From Candidatus Atribacteria bacterium (GTDB taxonomy: Bacteria > Atribacterota > Atribacteria > Atribacterales > Caldatribacteriaceae): DNA of 8,674 nucleotides. This document shows, piece after piece, positions 6,623 to 8,674 of this stretch. The position numbers and the translations under genes are program-made. The notes beneath the pieces are model-generated. The model worked only from the letters and a program-made list of their open reading frames with translations. It was not told the DNA's origin and searched no databases. The stretch's first letter is position 1, and each line of letters starts with the position of its first letter. The stretch lies in contig JARRCQ010000057.1 of the NCBI GenBank assembly GCA_029982105.1, forward strand, positions 1 to 8,674, written 5' to 3'.

Positions 6623-7503
6623 GACGTTATATTTTATTGTTGGTCATTATCCTGGTTTTGGGAGGAGAGAGTCTTCCGGGGAAAGAAGCTTCTCAAGTAT
6701 TTGTTCTTTCCTCTTCTCTTGATTATTTTTCTACTTTTTTAGAAGTTCATTTAAGGAGATTACTCTCCCCCTCTCAGGTGCATTTGGTTCCTCTCTCCCA
6801 CTTAGAGGAACTGCCCGGAGATTTTCCACAAGAAGGTGTTTCTCTCGTAGTATTTTGGGGAGAAGGAAAGTATTTTTCCCCTATTTGGTCACAAATCCCT
6901 CGAGATAGAAAAATTTTGCTTCTTTGGGGGGAAGAAGAGGGGATAGACCCCCCCTTAGAGATTCAATATTGTAAAATTAGAATAGAAGGGAAGAGCGTAA
7001 TAGAGGCTCTTAAAGAAGAAGTGGTAGAAAAGCTTTTTCCAGATAACAACTTTACTATTTGGAGTGTGGGTGAGGTTACTCCATCCTTAAGGCGAAAATT
7101 AGATAAAGAGTTTTCTTGCCGTTTTAGGGAAACAGAAGAGAACAATAAAGAGGTGCTGGAGCAGTTAATTTCTAAAAAAGAAAAGTCTTTGATAATAGCA
7201 GGAAATGCTGAAGTGGGAAAGCAGTTGATTAACGAATTATCTGGGGTCGAAGTTCCTCCACCTATTGTGGTATTGGAGGCTTCTCCGGAAATGCTTTTTG
7301 CCCTGCTCCAGGGAAAAATAAAAGCGGTGGTGGACTTCAAACCCTCTCAACTGGCGCAAGAAATAATGAATTTGATAAATTGTTTATATGTACACAAGTC
7401 TGTTCCTGAATTTATTACTATCTATCCTCGTCTTATACTTTCCCATAACATAAAAGAAGCCGATGGTTATGAAGTAATTGCTCGATGTTTAATGTGTCAG
7501 TAG
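6619..7503 (+). CDS. Unrecognised exported protein, probable diverged periplasmic-binding-protein fold
   Basis: This 294-residue protein starts at TTG in a TTGA overlap with the stop of permease 2, which argues for coupled translation; the preceding AAGAAAAA is at best a weak ribosome binding site. Residues 2-16 (RRY, then an almost pure Leu/Ile/Val stretch) form a Sec leader or uncleaved anchor with no clear AxA site or lipobox. The rest alternates strand-helix like a type I binding protein: VFVLSSSLDYFS (28-39), VSLVVFW (74-80), KILLLW (98-103), TIWSVGEVTP (146-155), SLIIAGN (190-196), IVVLEASP (216-223). The segment GKIKAVVDFKPSQLA (232-246) aligns with GAVKSFVLWNPVDLG (257-271) of the operon's own binding protein. 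Ligand residues are not kept (for example WGEEEG where that protein has TSDTDG). It is not a second canonical SBP. A transporter accessory or sensor is inferred from operon position alone. The C-terminus ends RCLMCQ. Confidence 0.75.
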   Translation: MRRYILLLVIILVLGGESLPGKEASQVFVLSSSLDYFSTFLEVHLRRLLSPSQVHLVPLSHLEELPGDFPQEGVSLVVFWGEGKYFSPIWSQIPRDRKILLLWGEEEGIDPPLEIQYCKIRIEGKSVIEALKEEVVEKLFPDNNFTIWSVGEVTPSLRRKLDKEFSCRFRETEENNKEVLEQLISKKEKSLIIAGNAEVGKQLINELSGVEVPPPIVVLEASPEMLFALLQGKIKAVVDFKPSQLAQEIMNLINCLYVHKSVPEFITIYPRLILSHNIKEADGYEVIARCLMCQ

Positions 7504-7509
7504 CTTAGA

Positions 7510-7600
7510 AGTAAGGATTCTAACGTCCTATAGAACCTGTTATAATTCTTAATCCTTACTGATAGAAAAAGAGTTTTCCCTCTTTTACTATCAGTAAGGA
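7510..7600 (+). repeat. Competing inverted repeats at the end of the ABC operon
   Basis: Three copies of AGTAAGGA-type sequence occur here. AGTAAGGATT (7510-7519) is perfectly complementary to AATCCTTACT (7551-7560). That same middle copy also forms the left foot of a longer hairpin, 7553-7573 with 7580-7600 (20 pairs, one A-A mismatch at 7566/7587, TTTTCC loop). The two pairings exclude each other. No T-run follows directly; the nearest (T7, 7622-7628) is 21 nt away. It may end or stabilise the operon mRNA, or be an attenuator-like switch. It begins 7 bp after the stop codon at 7501-7503. Confidence 0.6.
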
Positions 7601-7669
7601 AGGCCCTGGGGGTGATCTCGATTTTTTTGTCGATGTACTTAATTTTCAAGTTTTAGGTGTTGTAGGCGA
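7601..7669. other. Spacer between operon-end hairpin and decarboxylase promoters
   Basis: There is no gene and no clear RNA motif here. A T7 tract at 7622-7628 is framed by TCGA on both sides (7618-7621 and 7630-7633), too weak a stem to call a terminator. Confidence 0.35.
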
Positions 7670-7698
7670 TTGAGCAGTTTTTGCAGGATACCTATAAT
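7670..7698 (+). promoter_or_regulatory. Decarboxylase promoter P1
   Basis: TTGAGC (7670-7675), a 17-bp spacer and TATAAT (7693-7698) form a strong sigma-70-type promoter. Transcription would start near 7705. The left arm of the 13-bp inverted repeat covers the last bases of the -35 and much of the spacer. Confidence 0.6.
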
Positions 7699-7733
7699 TA
7701 CAAAATAAAAATTTAGTTATTGCAAAAACTGCT
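7673..7733. repeat. Perfect 13-bp inverted repeat overlying both promoters
   Basis: AGCAGTTTTTGCA (7673-7685) and its exact complement (7721-7733) are separated by 35 bp. Each arm is itself a partial palindrome (GCA-N5-TGC). The left arm lies in P1 and the right arm in the -35 of P2, about 48 bp apart centre to centre, which suggests paired operator sites for one regulator. TTGAGC also appears as a direct repeat (7670-7675 and 7734-7739). Confidence 0.55.
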
Positions 7734-7748
7734 TTGAGCTATTATACT
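7720..7748 (+). promoter_or_regulatory. Decarboxylase promoter P2
   Basis: TTGCAA (7720-7725), a 17-bp spacer and TATACT (7743-7748) form a second sigma-70-type promoter, exactly 50 bp downstream of P1. Its start would be near 7755, leaving a leader of about 55 nt. The right arm of the inverted repeat covers its -35. Confidence 0.5.
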
Positions 7749-7810
7749 GCACACGGACGCTAAAAAAATAAAAATGTCTAACAATAACTCATAGTGGGTG
7801 ATGCCTATTC

Positions 7811-8674
7811 ATGGAGGGAATCAATCAAGTTTGGGAAAGAGCTATACCAGTTAGCGAAGAAGAAATTGTTTCTTTGGTGAAGCAGTTTGATACTCCTCTT
7901 TTTGTCATCAACAAGGAAAAGTTGTTGTGTAATTATCGTACTTTCCAAGAATTTTTCCCTGAAGTAGAAATTTATTATGCAGTAAAGGCTAATCCTCATC
8001 CTTTCATAATCAGGACCTTAAAAGAGGCAGGGTCTTCTTTTGATGTGGCTTCTTTGCAAGAAATAGAGTTGGTTTTGAGTCAAGGAGTTCCTCCAGAGAA
8101 GATGATTTTTGCCAATACCATCAAAAGAAAAAAAGGATTACGCTACGCTCGGCAAGTAGGAGTGGATCTTATGACCTACGATAATGAGGAAGAGTTGAAA
8201 AAAATTGCTATGATTTATCCTGAAGCTCAACTGTTAGTCAGAATAAAAACTCCCTCTGGTGGGTCTCGGGCTAATCTTTCTTACAAATTTGGCGCTGAAC
8301 CGGATATGGCTCCTGCTTTACTCCTTCAAGCCAAAAAAATGGGACTCAAACCGGTAGGCATAAGTTTTCATGTAGGTTCTCCTTGCTCAAATGTTAATAA
8401 TTATCTTTATTCCCTGCAAAAAATTAGGGAAATTGTGGAGGAAATTTCAGGAGAAATTTCTATTTCTACTATAGACATAGGAGGAGGTTTTCCTCTTAAC
8501 CTTTATAAAGAGGAAGGAGAGGGTAGCCTGGAGATATTTAGTAAAGCAATCAATCCTCATCTTCAGGAATTCTTGAAAGAAGGTTTTCGGGTCATAGCTG
8601 AACCAGGAAGAGTGATAGTAGGTAGTGCAGCCTTTTTGGTAACCAAGGTGATTGGTAAGGCGGTACGCTCTGGA
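7811..8674 (+). CDS. Ornithine/lysine-type PLP decarboxylase (fold III), 3'-truncated by window end
   Basis: The first 288 codons are present; the frame is still open at the last base. It belongs to the fold-III (alanine racemase-like) basic amino-acid decarboxylases, most like ornithine decarboxylase, which makes putrescine (or cadaverine from lysine) for polyamine synthesis in the cytosol. Visible landmarks are the PLP lysine in YYAVKANP (Lys59), FDVAS (77-81), IFANTIK (99-105), LSYKFGA (156-162), FHVGSPC (186-192, His187 stacking on PLP), DIGGGFP (222-228, phosphate binding) and AEPGR (263-267). The ANTIK...MTYDNEEEL and LSxKFGA elements favour ornithine decarboxylase over diaminopimelate or arginine decarboxylase. 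The catalytic CDxxD motif and specificity loop lie beyond the window, so ornithine versus lysine preference stays open. The start at 7811 is preferred because GGTGAT (7797-7802) lies 8 nt upstream; the ATG at 7801 is out of frame and soon stops. Confidence 0.88.
   Translation, partial: MEGINQVWERAIPVSEEEIVSLVKQFDTPLFVINKEKLLCNYRTFQEFFPEVEIYYAVKANPHPFIIRTLKEAGSSFDVASLQEIELVLSQGVPPEKMIFANTIKRKKGLRYARQVGVDLMTYDNEEELKKIAMIYPEAQLLVRIKTPSGGSRANLSYKFGAEPDMAPALLLQAKKMGLKPVGISFHVGSPCSNVNNYLYSLQKIREIVEEISGEISISTIDIGGGFPLNLYKEEGEGSLEIFSKAINPHLQEFLKEGFRVIAEPGRVIVGSAAFLVTKVIGKAVRSG

Noticed and set aside
6963..7340. 125-codon minus-strand ORF inside the fifth operon gene
   Set aside because: It is a shadow of the plus-strand gene: Ser/Thr-rich, with no ribosome binding site, while the plus frame is coupled to the operon.
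7566..7673. Open plus-strand frame reading ...GGDLDFFVDVLNFQVLGVVGD and stopping at 7671-7673
   Set aside because: It has no start codon, and its 5' half is the hairpin. The Asp/Val/Phe run could be a gene remnant, but I recognise no family.
7673..7733. Miniature insertion element with 13-bp terminal inverted repeats
   Set aside because: It is only 61 bp long. The flanking TTG match is too short to be a convincing target duplication, and the arms fit promoter-operator positions better.
7774..7794. Six-codon leader peptide (MSNNNS) before the decarboxylase
   Set aside because: It has no ribosome binding site, no run of regulatory codons for ornithine or lysine, and no terminator/antiterminator after it.
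7700..7810. Lysine riboswitch or other known leader RNA for the decarboxylase
   Set aside because: The leader is only about 55-105 nt and lacks the multi-helix junction of a lysine riboswitch; no expression platform is visible.
7805..7999. 64-codon minus-strand ORF opposite the decarboxylase start
   Set aside because: It overlaps the well-supported decarboxylase N-terminus, which carries the PLP-lysine motif, and has no start signals.

Overview
This is an AT-rich bacterial window with short intergenic gaps inside operons. Several things suggest an anaerobic, possibly diderm and perhaps thermophilic bacterium of the Atribacterota, Thermotogota, Dictyoglomota or clostridial kind. There is a stand-alone desulforedoxin-type iron protein. 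The solute-binding protein has a plain signal-peptidase-I leader rather than a lipobox. The proteins are rich in Glu and Lys. I cannot fix the phylum from the sequence.

Layout: (1) 1-179, minus strand: the start of an open frame that leaves the window, resembling the C-terminal end of an IS1634/IS4-type transposase and probably a remnant. (2) 277-426: a 49-residue desulforedoxin-like protein with its own extended -10 promoter and very strong ribosome binding site. A bidirectional terminator (456-493) separates it from (3) 526-1500, a convergent aldo/keto reductase on the minus strand. (4) About 600 bp without a gene, holding the divergent promoters of the reductase and of the transporter operon. 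(5) 2104-7503: a CUT2 (ribose/rhamnose/AI-2 class) sugar ABC importer operon. Its order is binding protein, internal terminator hairpin, double-ATPase, permease 1, permease 2, then a fifth gene I do not recognise. (6) 7504-7810: a structured intergenic region with a 20-bp hairpin, two tandem sigma-70-type promoters and a perfect 13-bp inverted repeat laid over both. (7) 7811 to the end: the first 288 codons of a fold-III PLP ornithine/lysine-type decarboxylase.

The ABC genes work together. The binding protein captures a sugar or sugar-like ligand in the periplasm, the two different permeases form a heterodimeric channel, and the tandem ATPase powers it. One SBP, one ATPase and two distinct permeases is the layout of lsr (autoinducer-2) and rha (rhamnose) transporters rather than rbs. 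However, several AI-2-contacting positions known from LsrB are changed, so the ligand is probably a different sugar. The fifth gene begins with TTG inside a 4-base TTGA overlap with permease 2. Its product has a leader or anchor followed by what reads like a strongly diverged type I periplasmic-binding fold, including a segment alignable to the operon's own binding protein. This accessory protein is the most interesting item in the window. The aldo/keto reductase could act on the imported sugar, but nothing beyond adjacency supports that.
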